Source of the DNA: JAPLMW01 sp964619675
GTDB taxonomy: Bacteria > Planctomycetota > Phycisphaerae > Sedimentisphaerales > UBA12454
Direction of reading: 5' to 3'
NCBI GenBank assembly: GCA_964619675.1
Contig: CAZUEO010000003.1
Location: 59,889-123,888, forward strand
Length of the DNA: 64,000 nucleotides
Of the stretch, positions 15,967 through 26,600 are shown piece after piece. Below the pieces are notes generated by a model. It was given only the letters and a program-made list of their open reading frames with translations, was not told the DNA's origin and ran no database searches. Position numbers and translations under genes: made by a program. How positions within the stretch are numbered: the first letter of the stretch is position 1; each line of letters starts with the position of its first letter.

Positions 15967-18819
15967 ATGCAGAAATCGATAAAAATAACCGGTGCCTGCC
16001 AGCACAATCTAAAAGATATAAACGTCGAGATACCGCGCGATAAATTTGTCGTAATCACCGGCATCAGCGGCTCAGGCAAAAGCTCGCTCGCGTTTGACAC
16101 GATATACGCGGAGGGGCAGAGAAAATATGTCGAGTCGTTAAGCGCGTATGCAAGACAGTTCCTTGAGCAGATGCAGAAGCCCGATGTGGAGAACATCGAG
16201 GGGCTGCCGCCGACAATTGCAATTGAACAGAGAAGTGCTGCCAGCAATCCTCGCTCGACCGTCGCAACGACAACCGAGATTTACGATTACTGCAGAGTTC
16301 TTTTTGCAAGGGCGGGCACGCCGCATTGCTGGATTTGCGGAAAAGAAATCTCAAGTCAGCACGCCACTCAGATTGTTGACAGTGTAATGTCGCTGCCGCA
16401 AGATACGAAAATTCAGATTTGTGCGCCTTTAATTCGCGGCCAAAAAGGCGAGCATAGAGATATTTTTGCAGGGATTCAGAGTCAGGGATTTGTGCGAGCG
16501 CGTGTTGATGGAATAATTTACGACATCAAAAATTTGCCGAAACTGGACAAGAATAAAAAGCACGATATTGCCGCCGTTGTGGACAGGCTTATTATAAAAG
16601 ACACGGTGCGTATTCGTCTTGCGGATTCAATTGAGGCTGCGTTAAAGCTCGGCGAAGGCGTAATATTTGTGATGGTGCAGGGGCCGGGTGAAGACAAGAA
16701 GAATGGCGGCGACGGCAGATGGAAAGACCTTGTTTACAGCGAGAAATTTGCCTGCAATGAGCATCCGCAGGCGTCTCTGGAGGAACTTTCGCCGCGGCTT
16801 TTCAGCTTTAACAGTCCTTACGGCGCCTGCGGCAGCTGTGACGGCCTGGGTACGATACTCGAATTTGACGAAGAGCTGATTGTGTCCGACAAAAGTTTGT
16901 CGCTTGAAAACGGGGCTGTTGATGCCTGGCGAAAAGGCGGCAAAAGAATGAACATCTTTTACAGCAGATTGATTGCCAAGTTCTGCAGAGATTTCGGGAT
17001 CAGCAAACAGATGCCCTTTTCAAAAATTCCCGCCGATATGAGAAAAATCCTGATGCATGGGACAAATGACCAAGACGAGAAAAAGTACGGGGTTTATTTT
17101 GAAGGAGTGATTCCAAACCTTGATAAGAGATGGCAGAATACCTCAAGCGAATTTGTCAAGGCCAGGCTGCACAGCTATTTGTCGGAGCAGCCGTGCAGAA
17201 CCTGCAAAGGTGCAAGACTGCGCAAAGAGGCAATTGCCGTTACCGCAGGCGGCAAAAGCATAAATGAAGCGGCAAAGATGAGTGTCGAAGAGGCACAGGA
17301 ATTTTTTGAAAACATCAGGTTTGACAGTGAAAAAGCAATAATAGCCGCTCAGCCCTTAAAGGAGATAAAAGCAAGATTGAAATTTCTTGTGGATGTGGGA
17401 TTGGGGTATCTTACTCTTGACCGGCGAAGCGGTACGTTAAGCGGCGGCGAAGCGCAGCGGATAAGACTGGCCACCCAGGTCGGCAGCGGGCTTGTAGGCT
17501 GCTGCTATGTCCTTGATGAGCCTACCATCGGACTGCACAGGCGGGACAACGGCAGACTTCTCGGCATATTAAGACGTTTGACTAACATCGGAAATACCGT
17601 CCTGGTCGTTGAGCACGACGAAGAGGTCATTCGCAGCGCAGATTACGTAATTGATATCGGCCCGACCGCAGGTGCTAATGGCGGCCGGGTTGTGGCGCAG
17701 GGCAGCGCTAAAAATATATGCAATTGTCGGCAGTCTTTAACCGGAGATTATCTTTCAGGAAGGAAGCAGATTAAGCTGCCGGTTAAAAGACGAAAAATCA
17801 GATTGTCTTACTGTCTTGAGGTAAAGGGGGCGGCGGAAAATAATTTAAAAAATATCGATGTAAAATTTCCTCTCGGCGCGTTTATCTGCGTAACCGGCGT
17901 TTCCGGCTCGGGCAAAAGCACGCTTATAACGGAAGTGCTCTTAAAAGGTCTTAAAAGAAAGTTGTATTACACCGGCCCCAAGCCCGGCAAACATAAAAAC
18001 ATTCTCGGCACAAGTCAGATTGACAAGGTTATCGAAATCGACCAGTCGCCCATCGGTAAAACTCCGCGGAGCAACCCGGTTACTTATACAGGCGTATTTG
18101 ACCTTATAAGGCAGTTGTTTGCAAAGACAAGAGAGGCCAGAATCAGGGGTTATAACCCGGGCCGGTTCAGCTTTAATATCAAAGGCGGCAGATGTGAGCA
18201 TTGTCAGGGACAAGGCACAAAAAAAATTGAGATGCATTTTTTGCCTGACGTGTATGTCGTCTGCCAGCAGTGCAAAGGAAAAAGATACAATCCTGAAACG
18301 CTGCAGATTACGTATAAGGGCAAAAATATTGCCGACGTTCTCGATATGCGGGTTGAAGAGGCTTTGAAATTTTTTGCAAATTTCCCGAAAATTATCCGGC
18401 TGCTCAAGACTTTAAGCGATGTCGGCCTTGGTTATATGGAATTGGGGCAATCCTCAACGACCCTTTCAGGCGGCGAGGCCCAGAGGGTCAAGCTTGCCGC
18501 AGAGCTCGGCAAAAGCTCAACGGGTCATACGTTGTATCTGCTCGACGAGCCTACGACGGGTCTGCATTTTGCCGATATTCATAATTTGCTCAACGTACTC
18601 CAGAGACTGTGCGACTTGGGCAATACCGTGGTTGTAATTGAACATAATCTTGATGTAATCAAGATTGCCGATTATATTATTGACCTCGGCCCTGAAGGCG
18701 GGCAGGCCGGCGGGCAGGTTATCGCGGCAGGAACGCCGCAGGAAATTGTAAAAACTGAAAAAAGCTATACGGCAAAATATCTTAAAGGATACCTTGACGG
18801 CAAAAAATACAGGGGATAA
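15967..18819 (+). CDS. uvrA: Excinuclease ABC subunit A
   Basis: UvrA is the damage-recognition ATPase of nucleotide excision repair. The 950-residue product has two ABC modules. The first has Walker A GISGSGKSSLAFDT and the signature TLSGGEAQRIRLATQV. The second has GVSGSGKSTL and STTLSGGEAQRVKLAAEL. It keeps zinc-binding cysteines in CGSCDGLG and in GRCEHCQGQG with CQQCKGKRY. ATG 15967 (MQKSIKITGACQHNLKDI) is right after AAGGAAGGAA and matches the family start. An in-frame GTG at 15919 would add 16 residues. It is followed by mtnA after 2 bp. Confidence 0.97.
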   Translation: MQKSIKITGACQHNLKDINVEIPRDKFVVITGISGSGKSSLAFDTIYAEGQRKYVESLSAYARQFLEQMQKPDVENIEGLPPTIAIEQRSAASNPRSTVATTTEIYDYCRVLFARAGTPHCWICGKEISSQHATQIVDSVMSLPQDTKIQICAPLIRGQKGEHRDIFAGIQSQGFVRARVDGIIYDIKNLPKLDKNKKHDIAAVVDRLIIKDTVRIRLADSIEAALKLGEGVIFVMVQGPGEDKKNGGDGRWKDLVYSEKFACNEHPQASLEELSPRLFSFNSPYGACGSCDGLGTILEFDEELIVSDKSLSLENGAVDAWRKGGKRMNIFYSRLIAKFCRDFGISKQMPFSKIPADMRKILMHGTNDQDEKKYGVYFEGVIPNLDKRWQNTSSEFVKARLHSYLSEQPCRTCKGARLRKEAIAVTAGGKSINEAAKMSVEEAQEFFENIRFDSEKAIIAAQPLKEIKARLKFLVDVGLGYLTLDRRSGTLSGGEAQRIRLATQVGSGLVGCCYVLDEPTIGLHRRDNGRLLGILRRLTNIGNTVLVVEHDEEVIRSADYVIDIGPTAGANGGRVVAQGSAKNICNCRQSLTGDYLSGRKQIKLPVKRRKIRLSYCLEVKGAAENNLKNIDVKFPLGAFICVTGVSGSGKSTLITEVLLKGLKRKLYYTGPKPGKHKNILGTSQIDKVIEIDQSPIGKTPRSNPVTYTGVFDLIRQLFAKTREARIRGYNPGRFSFNIKGGRCEHCQGQGTKKIEMHFLPDVYVVCQQCKGKRYNPETLQITYKGKNIADVLDMRVEEALKFFANFPKIIRLLKTLSDVGLGYMELGQSSTTLSGGEAQRVKLAAELGKSSTGHTLYLLDEPTTGLHFADIHNLLNVLQRLCDLGNTVVVIEHNLDVIKIADYIIDLGPEGGQAGGQVIAAGTPQEIVKTEKSYTAKYLKGYLDGKKYRG

Positions 18820-18821
18820 CC

Positions 18822-19886
18822 TTGAAAACCTTTAAAACGCTGCAGTGGATTGGCGATATGGATGGCTATCTTGAACTGATAGACCAGCGAAAACTTCCTG
18901 CTCAATTTATCACGATACAATGCAGAACGCCTGAGCATCTGCACGAAACGATAAAGACTCTCGCCGTGCGGGGGGCACCTGCAATAGGAGTTGCCGCGGC
19001 GTTTGGCATCTGTCTTGCTGCACAACAGGCTGATAAATTAAAACTTTCAGATGCAGTCGGCCTTGTGGAAAAAAAGGCAGATTTCCTTTCAAAGGCGAGG
19101 CCCACGGCGGTTAATCTCTTCTGGGCACTCGGGAGAATGAAGAAAACGGCTTGCAATTTTGCAACTGAAAATCCGAAGGCAACTGTGGAGAACCTGAAAA
19201 AATATCTGTTTGATGAGGCTCAGAAGATTTATAATGAAGATGTCGAGATGTGCCGTAAAATCGGCGAAAACGGCGAAAAGTTTATTCCTGACGGTGGAGC
19301 GGTTCTTACGCACTGCAATGCGGGCGCTCTGGCGACGGCGGGAGACGGCACGGCGCTTGCCGCGATATTTGAAGCGCAGAGGAAAGGAAAAAAGTTCAAA
19401 GTTTATGTTGACGAGACAAGGCCGTTGCTTCAGGGGGCGAGACTTACAACATGGGAGCTTAAGCAGGCGGGTATTGACGTTACGCTTATCTGCGATAATA
19501 TGGCAGGGGTGCTGATGAAAGAAGGCAAAATAAATGCTGTAATTGTCGGCGCCGACAGGATAGCGGCCAACGGCGATGCCGCCAATAAAATCGGAACTTA
19601 TTCTTTAAGCATTCTTGCCGGGGCGCATAATATACCCTTTTATGTCGCTGCGCCGTCGAGCACGTTTGATTTGAATTTAAAAACCGGCAATCAAATCCCG
19701 ATTGAACAGAGGCAGGCCGGCGAAGTGCTTAATTATATGAACGTTCAGACCGCGCCGCGGAATATAAAAGTTTATAATCCTGCCTTTGACGTAACGCCCG
19801 CGGAAAATATAACGGCAATAATTACTGAATATGGTGTTATCCAATGTCCGACAGAAGAAAAAATCAGAAAAGTGTTAAATCCTTAA
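18822..19886 (+). CDS. mtnA: S-methyl-5-thioribose-1-phosphate isomerase
   Basis: MtnA turns methylthioribose 1-phosphate into methylthioribulose 1-phosphate in methionine salvage. The product carries RGAPAIGVAAAFG, LTHCNAGALAT with the catalytic Cys, DETRPLLQGARLT, and VGADRIAANGDAANKIGTY with the catalytic Asp. At 354 residues it is normal. The start is a TTG at 18822, 6 bases after AGGGG. It is likely translated from the uvrA message. No other salvage genes are near. Some homologues act as a ribose 1,5-bisphosphate isomerase-like enzyme, but the motifs here fit MtnA. Confidence 0.93.
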   Translation: MKTFKTLQWIGDMDGYLELIDQRKLPAQFITIQCRTPEHLHETIKTLAVRGAPAIGVAAAFGICLAAQQADKLKLSDAVGLVEKKADFLSKARPTAVNLFWALGRMKKTACNFATENPKATVENLKKYLFDEAQKIYNEDVEMCRKIGENGEKFIPDGGAVLTHCNAGALATAGDGTALAAIFEAQRKGKKFKVYVDETRPLLQGARLTTWELKQAGIDVTLICDNMAGVLMKEGKINAVIVGADRIAANGDAANKIGTYSLSILAGAHNIPFYVAAPSSTFDLNLKTGNQIPIEQRQAGEVLNYMNVQTAPRNIKVYNPAFDVTPAENITAIITEYGVIQCPTEEKIRKVLNP

Positions 19887-21652
19887 AAGCAAATCCGGCC
19901 GGCGGCTCAATGCTGCAAACGGAGACAGGGGAAAAATACGTTGAGATTTTTCTGTTTTTCCTGCTTCTTGCGTTCGGCATTTATCAGGCAATTCTGTATT
20001 GGGGCCATAAGGCTGTGCCGCATCCGGATTTTACCTGTTTTCCAGCGGTTGCAAGACAGATTTTGTCTTTTCAGATGCCTTCCGATTTTAAGAGGGTGCC
20101 GCTATTGGGAGTTTTGCAGATATCTCTCGGCAAGATTGCCGGCGGCCAAAGCCCCGACCTTACCGGCGCCTGGCTGCTTAATTCAATAGCACATTCGCTG
20201 ACGGCGGTTTTATTATGGCTGGTCGGCCGGAAAATCATCGGGCGCAGCGCCGTCTTGTTTGCTGTAATTGCGATAATCAATCCCTGGGGCCTGCAGCTTT
20301 TGACCGAGGCTATCGCGGAAACCACGCTTTTATTTTTTATCTGGGTCACGTTCTATCTTATATTCATAAGGTCAAAATGGGCTTATTTACTTGCCTCGCT
20401 GACGTCGATGGTGCGCTACGAAGGAGCGGCTCTTATCCTTTGCGCCTTTGTCTTGGATATGATAGAAGCGAAGGATAAAAAGGAGCGTATTCTCTCTTTT
20501 GTTTATGCCGCTGCAGCTTCAGTGCCGCTTTTTGTTTGGCTGGCAGGAACTGTCCTGCAGCAGGGTATGGGCACGACGCATTATTTCAAGGTGTTTACCA
20601 AAGAATACAGAGAGCAGTTCGTCGGCGATGTAGCTGCCAAGACGGGCTTTGTAAAACACGCCAATATGCTCTGGCAGGTCGGATTTTATCAGTTATTTGT
20701 GCCCAATCCGCAGTCCGGCGAGGCTTTTGCGAAAACGCTTATGAATTTAAGCAAGTTCTTCGTACTTGCCGGCTTTTTGTTCGGCTCTGTATACGGCCTG
20801 CTCAAACGTCAATGGAAGATACTGGTTCTGCTGCTGTTTTTAGTGCCGTATTTCTCGCTTCACGCAAAGTATCCGTATCTGCAGCTCCGTTATCACGCGA
20901 CGATATTTGCCATAGTTCTGCTTATCTGTATTTACGGCCTGCAAAGTTTCTGGAAGCTGCTCAATGACAAATTCAGGCTGCCCAAAGGCGTCACAATAAT
21001 GTTGCAGTTAGTTGTAATTATAACGGCTCTTATATGGGCGCTTGGGTTGTCGGGTTATCTTTCAAAATTGGCGCAGATAAGCACGGCAAGCGTCTCGCTG
21101 CCGTTCGTTTCAATATCAGTTGTCCTGTTGGCGCTTGCCGCCGGTTTTATTGCATATAAGGACGGCATATTTAAAAGTATTGTTGTCCTGACACTGATGA
21201 TTTTGATTATTGTCTCCAATCAGTTTGCCGTAGCAGGCATAGTAGGCAGCGGCAGAGGTGATATCGAGTTTAAATACCTTGCGGACTGGTATTGCGAAAA
21301 CGCCCAAAGCGGCCAGAGGCTTGTATCAACAATGGCCAATCTTCTGACGGCGATGGCGCCTGAGCATGCGGACAGTTTTATTGCGATAGACGATTTTTCT
21401 GATGTGAACACACCGGCTGAATTTGTAGATAAGTGTTACAAAAAGAATATTACGTACGTAGCCTGGGATTCAAGAATCGGGCTTGCGCGGGGTGATGATT
21501 ATTACAAAATCTGGAAGATACAGAATATTGCGCCCCTTGCCGCGGGACGCAATATAGGGCCGTATCAGTTTATTACGCAGTTAAGAGCCAGCCAAAGACG
21601 CTATATAAATATCTATCGTCTCCGCGCCCCATCAGGCGGCAGGCAGCCTTAG
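19844..21652 (+). CDS. Polytopic membrane protein, GT-C glycosyltransferase-like
   Basis: The 602-residue product has about 11-12 hydrophobic segments and a soluble C-terminal part of about 120 residues. After the first membrane segment comes a loop with HPDFTCFPAVARQIL, which resembles the acidic first-loop motif of GT-C enzymes such as ArnT and PMT. The later run LNSIAHSLTAVLLWLVGRKI and INPWGLQLLTEAIAETTLLFF also fits that fold. I infer transfer of a lipid-linked sugar at the periplasmic face, with substrate unknown. It overlaps mtnA by 43 bases. ATG 19910 is an alternative start that removes a charged N-terminal stretch. Confidence 0.6.
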   Translation: MSDRRKNQKSVKSLKANPAGGSMLQTETGEKYVEIFLFFLLLAFGIYQAILYWGHKAVPHPDFTCFPAVARQILSFQMPSDFKRVPLLGVLQISLGKIAGGQSPDLTGAWLLNSIAHSLTAVLLWLVGRKIIGRSAVLFAVIAIINPWGLQLLTEAIAETTLLFFIWVTFYLIFIRSKWAYLLASLTSMVRYEGAALILCAFVLDMIEAKDKKERILSFVYAAAASVPLFVWLAGTVLQQGMGTTHYFKVFTKEYREQFVGDVAAKTGFVKHANMLWQVGFYQLFVPNPQSGEAFAKTLMNLSKFFVLAGFLFGSVYGLLKRQWKILVLLLFLVPYFSLHAKYPYLQLRYHATIFAIVLLICIYGLQSFWKLLNDKFRLPKGVTIMLQLVVIITALIWALGLSGYLSKLAQISTASVSLPFVSISVVLLALAAGFIAYKDGIFKSIVVLTLMILIIVSNQFAVAGIVGSGRGDIEFKYLADWYCENAQSGQRLVSTMANLLTAMAPEHADSFIAIDDFSDVNTPAEFVDKCYKKNITYVAWDSRIGLARGDDYYKIWKIQNIAPLAAGRNIGPYQFITQLRASQRRYINIYRLRAPSGGRQP

Positions 21653-21656
21653 CAGT

Positions 21657-21917
21657 TTATTTGACTGCGATGACTTCTTTTACTTGGGGCACGCGCTGCT
21701 TGAGCAGTCGTTCGACGCCCGTCTTTAACGTTATTTGAGCGCTGGGACAGCCCCGGCAGGTACCCTGAAGACGAACCTTAACCGCATTGTCTCTGTCTAT
21801 CTCTACAAATTCTATATCGCCGCCGTCGTTCTTCAGCATCGGACGAATGCTGTCAATTACTTCTATCACCTTGTTCTGCAAGGCCTTATCGCTGTTACAG
21901 CCGCAATCTCCACACAT
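21657..21917 (-). CDS. NifU-type Fe-S cluster carrier (C-terminal domain only)
   Basis: The 86-residue product is a stand-alone NifU C-terminal domain: VIEVIDSIRPMLKNDGGDIEFVEI, then RLQGTCRGCPSAQITLKTGVERLL with the CxxC that binds an Fe-S cluster. Such proteins carry clusters to apo-enzymes. The N terminus has an extra MCGDCGC, three further cysteines not part of the classical domain. It is convergent with the membrane protein gene (4 bp gap) and stands alone. No other isc or suf genes are in the window. Confidence 0.9.
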   Translation of the reverse strand: MCGDCGCNSDKALQNKVIEVIDSIRPMLKNDGGDIEFVEIDRDNAVKVRLQGTCRGCPSAQITLKTGVERLLKQRVPQVKEVIAVK

Positions 21918-22086
21918 CTTATAGACTCCTTAAAAGTGCTAAACTTAAAACAAACCGCGCCTTAGATGGATAGATATTATACCAGCTCCTTATTAAGTTC
22001 TCCAGTATTTTTACGTTTAAAAAGTCAAGAAGCGTTAGCGAGAGGCCACAAAGCCCTGAATGTTAATTAGGAAGGTTGATTCTTTG

Positions 22087-22115
22087 TTGCGTTTCGGAGC
22101 AAAAATTGCTATAAT
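22087..22115 (+). promoter_or_regulatory. Promoter of the secreted Clp-fold protease gene
   Basis: TTGCGT at 22087-22092 and TATAAT at 22110-22115 are spaced by 17 bases. Predicted +1 near 22122 leaves room for the GGAG at 22133-22136 and GTG start at 22145, and makes the TTG at 22127 an unlikely start. Confidence 0.55.
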
Positions 22116-22144
22116 TTTGCTGTTTCTTGTTTGGAGAACTATTT

Positions 22145-23335
22145 GTGAGAAATCTCTTTTGTTTTTTATTGATGAGTATATTTTTGTCGGCTGGTTTCAC
22201 AGCCGCTGATACCTTTATCAATACTCAAACCGGCCAAAAATATCACGGTTTCACCACAGGCGGTGAAAACTCCGGCCTGTCCGATGTCAATACCGTCGAG
22301 GAGGGTATTGTTAAACTTAATTTGAGCCGGTTCAAAGTAGCGCGCGACAGAGCGGGCAGAAATAATACTGTTGCGTTTTTGTCGGTGCCTGGTGAAATAG
22401 CCCTTGGAATGGAAACCAATGCCTTTGAAAAGGCGGTCAGAGATGCCGCTTCGAAAGGACCGCTGTTTATTCTTATAGAGATAGACAGCCCCGGCGGGCG
22501 GGTCGATTTGGCCAAGAGAATGTGTTCTGCCATAACCAAAACCGTTAATTGCGATACTTATGCTTATATAACGGGAGGCGACAGCGGCGGAGCATATTCG
22601 GCAGCGGCTGCGGTGGCACTGGCCTGCGATAAAATTTATATGGCGCCCGGCACGGTTATAGGCGCCGCTACCTTAATTTCCAGAGATGACAATGGCAAAC
22701 CTGTGGATATCAAACAGGTTCTCGGCCGAACTGTGGGTGAAAAGCTAAGCTCGGCCTGGCGAAATTATCTTGCTTCGCTGGCTGAGAATAATAATCGTCC
22801 CGCCGTGCTGGCAAGAGCGATGGAAAGCAGGGATATCGAAGCCATTGAAGTCAACGAAAACGGCAAAAGGGTCTTTATGGAATCAGTGGATAAAAAGCCC
22901 GGCCAGCAGATAGTAAAGACGTGGTCCAAAAAGGGGTCGCTGCTTACGCTGACGGCACAGGAAGCTGCCGATTGCGGCGTAGCAGATAAAATTTATGCCG
23001 GCAGGCAGGATTTATTGGCTGACCATAACGCCATATCGGCCCGGATAATTCCAGATGAATCGCTTGCCAAGGCCAGAGAGCTTTGCCAGCGAATAGAAAA
23101 AAGCATCAAAAGGATAAATGCCTCGGTTGACCTCGGCATAAAGACACTCGAAGCCACACAATCGCGGGGGCAGGCCCTTAAGGCTATGAGAGGTTTAATA
23201 AATGACGCTCGGTTTGTGCTGGGCCTCAGGAGAAAATTCGGAGATGATGTGCCGGTGGATGAACAGAAAGTTCAAGACTTCCTGAATTCTGTCCAGGCTG
23301 AATATGATGCCCTCAGAGTTGCCGGCAGACAGTAG
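22145..23335 (+). CDS. Secreted/membrane serine protease of the ClpP/crotonase superfamily (SppA/NfeD-protease-like)
   Basis: The product begins with a signal peptide (NLFCFLLMSIFLSAGFTAA). The core has FILIEIDSPGGRVDLAKRM and then GAYSAAAAVALACDKIYMAPGTVIGAA, the layout of the Ser-Lys proteases of the SppA and membrane NfeD1b groups. The Ser of AYSAA is the likely nucleophile. The C-terminal 100 residues are helical and charged. There is no NfeD-like membrane or OB domain, so it is a protease part on its own. GTG 22145 is 8 bases from GGAG and just downstream of the promoter. Substrate unknown. Confidence 0.75.
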   Translation: MRNLFCFLLMSIFLSAGFTAADTFINTQTGQKYHGFTTGGENSGLSDVNTVEEGIVKLNLSRFKVARDRAGRNNTVAFLSVPGEIALGMETNAFEKAVRDAASKGPLFILIEIDSPGGRVDLAKRMCSAITKTVNCDTYAYITGGDSGGAYSAAAAVALACDKIYMAPGTVIGAATLISRDDNGKPVDIKQVLGRTVGEKLSSAWRNYLASLAENNNRPAVLARAMESRDIEAIEVNENGKRVFMESVDKKPGQQIVKTWSKKGSLLTLTAQEAADCGVADKIYAGRQDLLADHNAISARIIPDESLAKARELCQRIEKSIKRINASVDLGIKTLEATQSRGQALKAMRGLINDARFVLGLRRKFGDDVPVDEQKVQDFLNSVQAEYDALRVAGRQ

Positions 23336-23576
23336 TCTAATTTTTTGTTTATCTCGCCTCAACGGTTCCTGATCCTGTCCTGATTTGGTTTTTTTATTGG
23401 TTTTTAGTGGAATTTTGGGCGTTTTTAACCGTTAGCGACAGGTTTAGTTCCTTTTAGGTCGAAATTTTGGATTTTTTCGGATTTTTTCAAAAAGTGAGGG
23501 AGTTTTTACAAGTTTTTGAAGGTTTTTACAAAAACGAACGCTGATTTATCCCTTTAACTTCTTTTTACGCTTTTTC

Positions 23577-23605
23577 TTGAAATACAAATGATGACCTTAT
23601 AGAAT
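23577..23605 (+). promoter_or_regulatory. Promoter of the methylase/nuclease module
   Basis: TTGAAA at 23577-23582 and TAGAAT at 23600-23605 are spaced by 17 bases. Predicted +1 is about 23612, only 3 bases before the ATG at 23615, where no ribosome binding site is seen. This would make the message nearly leaderless. The alternative -10 TATAGA has only 15 bases of spacing. Confidence 0.4.
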
Positions 23606-23614
23606 GACCACCGT

Positions 23615-26600
23615 ATGGATACAATTACTACTGAAAGTATCATTAAGACTTCAAGTATAACTCCTTGGCCTAGAAAACTTTATCGTAATGCTGAAGAATT
23701 CTGGAGGAATTCGCAAGGGTTTCATTACGCCTACCTTATATACCGCACTTTACGGGGCGACCATAAACGTACTTTTCAACCAGATGCCGTCTTTTATGTT
23801 GGTAAATCGCCCGCGGCCTATCTGAAAAATGTGGATGAAATACGCGAAGAAGACGTAGGGCAATGGCAGCGATTTCTCTGGAACCAGGCCATTGTGCCAA
23901 TGTTAATAATAAAATCCCCTATCAAAGTCAGAGTTTACACCGCTTATTCGCAACCCCAAAAATCAGATAGTACCGAAAAAATACAATCACTTCTTGAAGA
24001 TACTGCTGACGCATTAAAACTTGATAAGTTGTGGACCGCTATCGAATCCGGCATGATTTACGAACTAAAACCTGAAGCTTTTAAAAGAGAACATGCAGTT
24101 GATCAATATTTACTTGATAATTTAAATGCGGCTGGCCAACTTTTAGCTAAAACACAACCAGGAAAAACCAAAGAAGCTAACGAGGAAAATCTGGAATTTG
24201 CTCATCATTTTCTTACGCGTTTGTTGTTTGTTTGCTATCTTATTGAAAGAGGGATGATTGGCAAACATTTTAATGATTCTGAACATGAATTTTTGAAAGA
24301 ACTTCGACCGGCTACTGATGAAAAAAAAGGTTATTTCCTTAAGGACCTTTTTGAAGATCTCAATACCTATTCCAAAAAACGAGAGGCTTTATGCCGTATA
24401 TTTGGTTATGTAAAACGGACATTTAATGGCAGTTTGTTTCCAGAAAGTATTGCAACAGAAAAGGACAGATATACGGATGATTTTATTAAAATAGTAGATG
24501 ATTTTCTTCACGGTCATGAACTTAGAACTGGGCAAAAGCTCTTAGGATTTTGGGCGTATGATTTTAGTGTAATTCCGATTGAAACTATCAGCGCAGTATA
24601 TGAGAGTTTTCTGGGAGAACAAGGAGAAATCAAAGAAGTTCTTGGAGGGAAAAATTCTAAGAGAACAACCGGAGCTTATTATACGCCGTTGCATTTGGTA
24701 GAACTGACCGTAGATATCGCTTTGGAAAAAATCAAAAATAAAAAGTCAATCCATAAACTCAAAATACTTGATCCGGCCTGTGGTAGCGGAGTCTTTCTTG
24801 TTTCATTATTTGGTCGAATGGCCGAGAGTCTTCGTCGTCAAGAAACTCAGACTAAAGGTATTAATTGGGCACGAAAACTATTACCGAAGTTACATCAGTT
24901 ATACGGCATAGATATTAGCCAAACAGCTTGTCATATCACATGTTTCAGTCTTTATCTGGCTTTATTAGAGCAGCTTGAACCCAGTGATGTTGAGTACCTC
25001 CACGAACATGATGAGAAACTCCCGCCTCTATTAGCAAATACAAGGCCGGATAGCTGGGATACGGTCTATCCTGGTAACTTATTTAATACTGAACTTTCTT
25101 TTAAAGAAAAAGATTTTGATATTGTTATCGGTAATCCACCATGGGTAAGCCGGGGAAATCAAAAAGATGAACATTTTCTTAAATGGCTGACTTCTAAAAA
25201 AAATACTGATATATATGGCCCTGAAAAACAAATTGCTCATGGCTTTATGTGGGAAGTTCCCAAATATCTTTCTGACTCTGGGATTGCTTGTCTTTTGCTG
25301 CCAACTACTGTATTGCTCAATAACCATACTAACCAGTTTCAAAAAGAATGGTTTAAATCTGTTACTGTTGAACGGGTTGTCAATTTTTCAGACCTTCGGT
25401 TTATTTTATTTAAAAGCGCAATACATCCGTGCGTTGCAATCAGTTTTAAGTCTGTAAAATCAAATCCTGAGAGTATTATCCGTTATGAATCTCCTAAAAC
25501 AGATATTCGCAGCCAAAAAGGTGGCCCTGTTTATATTCGCGAGGAAGATACAACTTGCTTGTATTTGAAAGAAATTACATTTGCAGCAGCTAATGATTAT
25601 GCGCCTACCGTTTGGAAAACTCATTACTGGGGTTCTTGGCGGGATCAGAGACTCTTGTCGCGTTTAATGGATTTTAATAAACTTTCTGACTTGGCCGGCG
25701 AAATAGGAAAACATAAAAAATGGATTAAAGGACAGGGCATACAAGTTGGTGGGGGAGATCCAAACCCTGTATGGTGGAAACCTTCAACTTTGTATCTTGA
25801 TTCCGAAGTAGATTTTGACTTGATAATTTGTAAAGATGATCTTATAACCATAAAACAAGCTGAAATACCCATTGATACTGTACATCGTCCTCGTGATAAA
25901 AAATTGTTTATTGGGCCTAAAGTTCTTCTCGCAAAGGGAAGCCGAAGAGTTTTCTTTTGTAATCAAGAAGTTGTTTTCAGAGATACTTTCACGTCTATAA
26001 CAGGCACCGAAAAAGACACATCTCTTTTACGGTTTCTTGCGGTGGTTTTGAATTCGGATTTAGTTTATTATTATCTGTTTCACACCAATTCAAACTTAGG
26101 AATCTATCGCTCCCAAACGTATCCTAATGAGTTTTTATCAGTTCCGTTTTTTCTGCCAGAAAATGCGGTTGCTCCCGATAGGGCTAAGGAAATCGTATCT
26201 ATAGTCGCAAAACAGGTTGGAGAGTTTGAAAATAGTCTTAAAAATAAGAAATGGTTTGGTGAAGAACAAAAGAGAAAAGATAAGGCCAATAAAATTCGTA
26301 TAAGACTTGAGCTATTAATTCGCGAATATTATAACGTAGATAAATATGAATCAATGCTTATTGATGACACCTTAAATTTGGCTGTCAAAAGTTTCCACCC
26401 TAGAGAAAACACAGCAAAAGCAAAAATTCCAACTCTTGTGGATGTTAATGATGAACAGGCAAAAGAATATGTAAATACGCTTTGTGAAATGCTTAATAAT
26501 TTTGGCGAAGGAAGTAATTTCAAGGTCAATGGAGAAATCATAAAAGGGCAACCTTATTCTGTTGTCCAAATATCTTTGGCAGAAACAATTGATCGAAATG

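Noticed and set aside
19844..21652. Calling the membrane protein ArnT (lipid A aminoarabinose transferase)
   Set aside because: The GT-C layout fits, but the sequence is too far from ArnT and no arn genes are nearby, so only the fold-level call is made.
23340..23576. Attachment site or CRISPR-like repeats in the T-rich gap before the methylase
   Set aside because: The repeated tttttacaag/ttttttcgga words are low-complexity and irregular, with no spacers of equal length and no integrase nearby.
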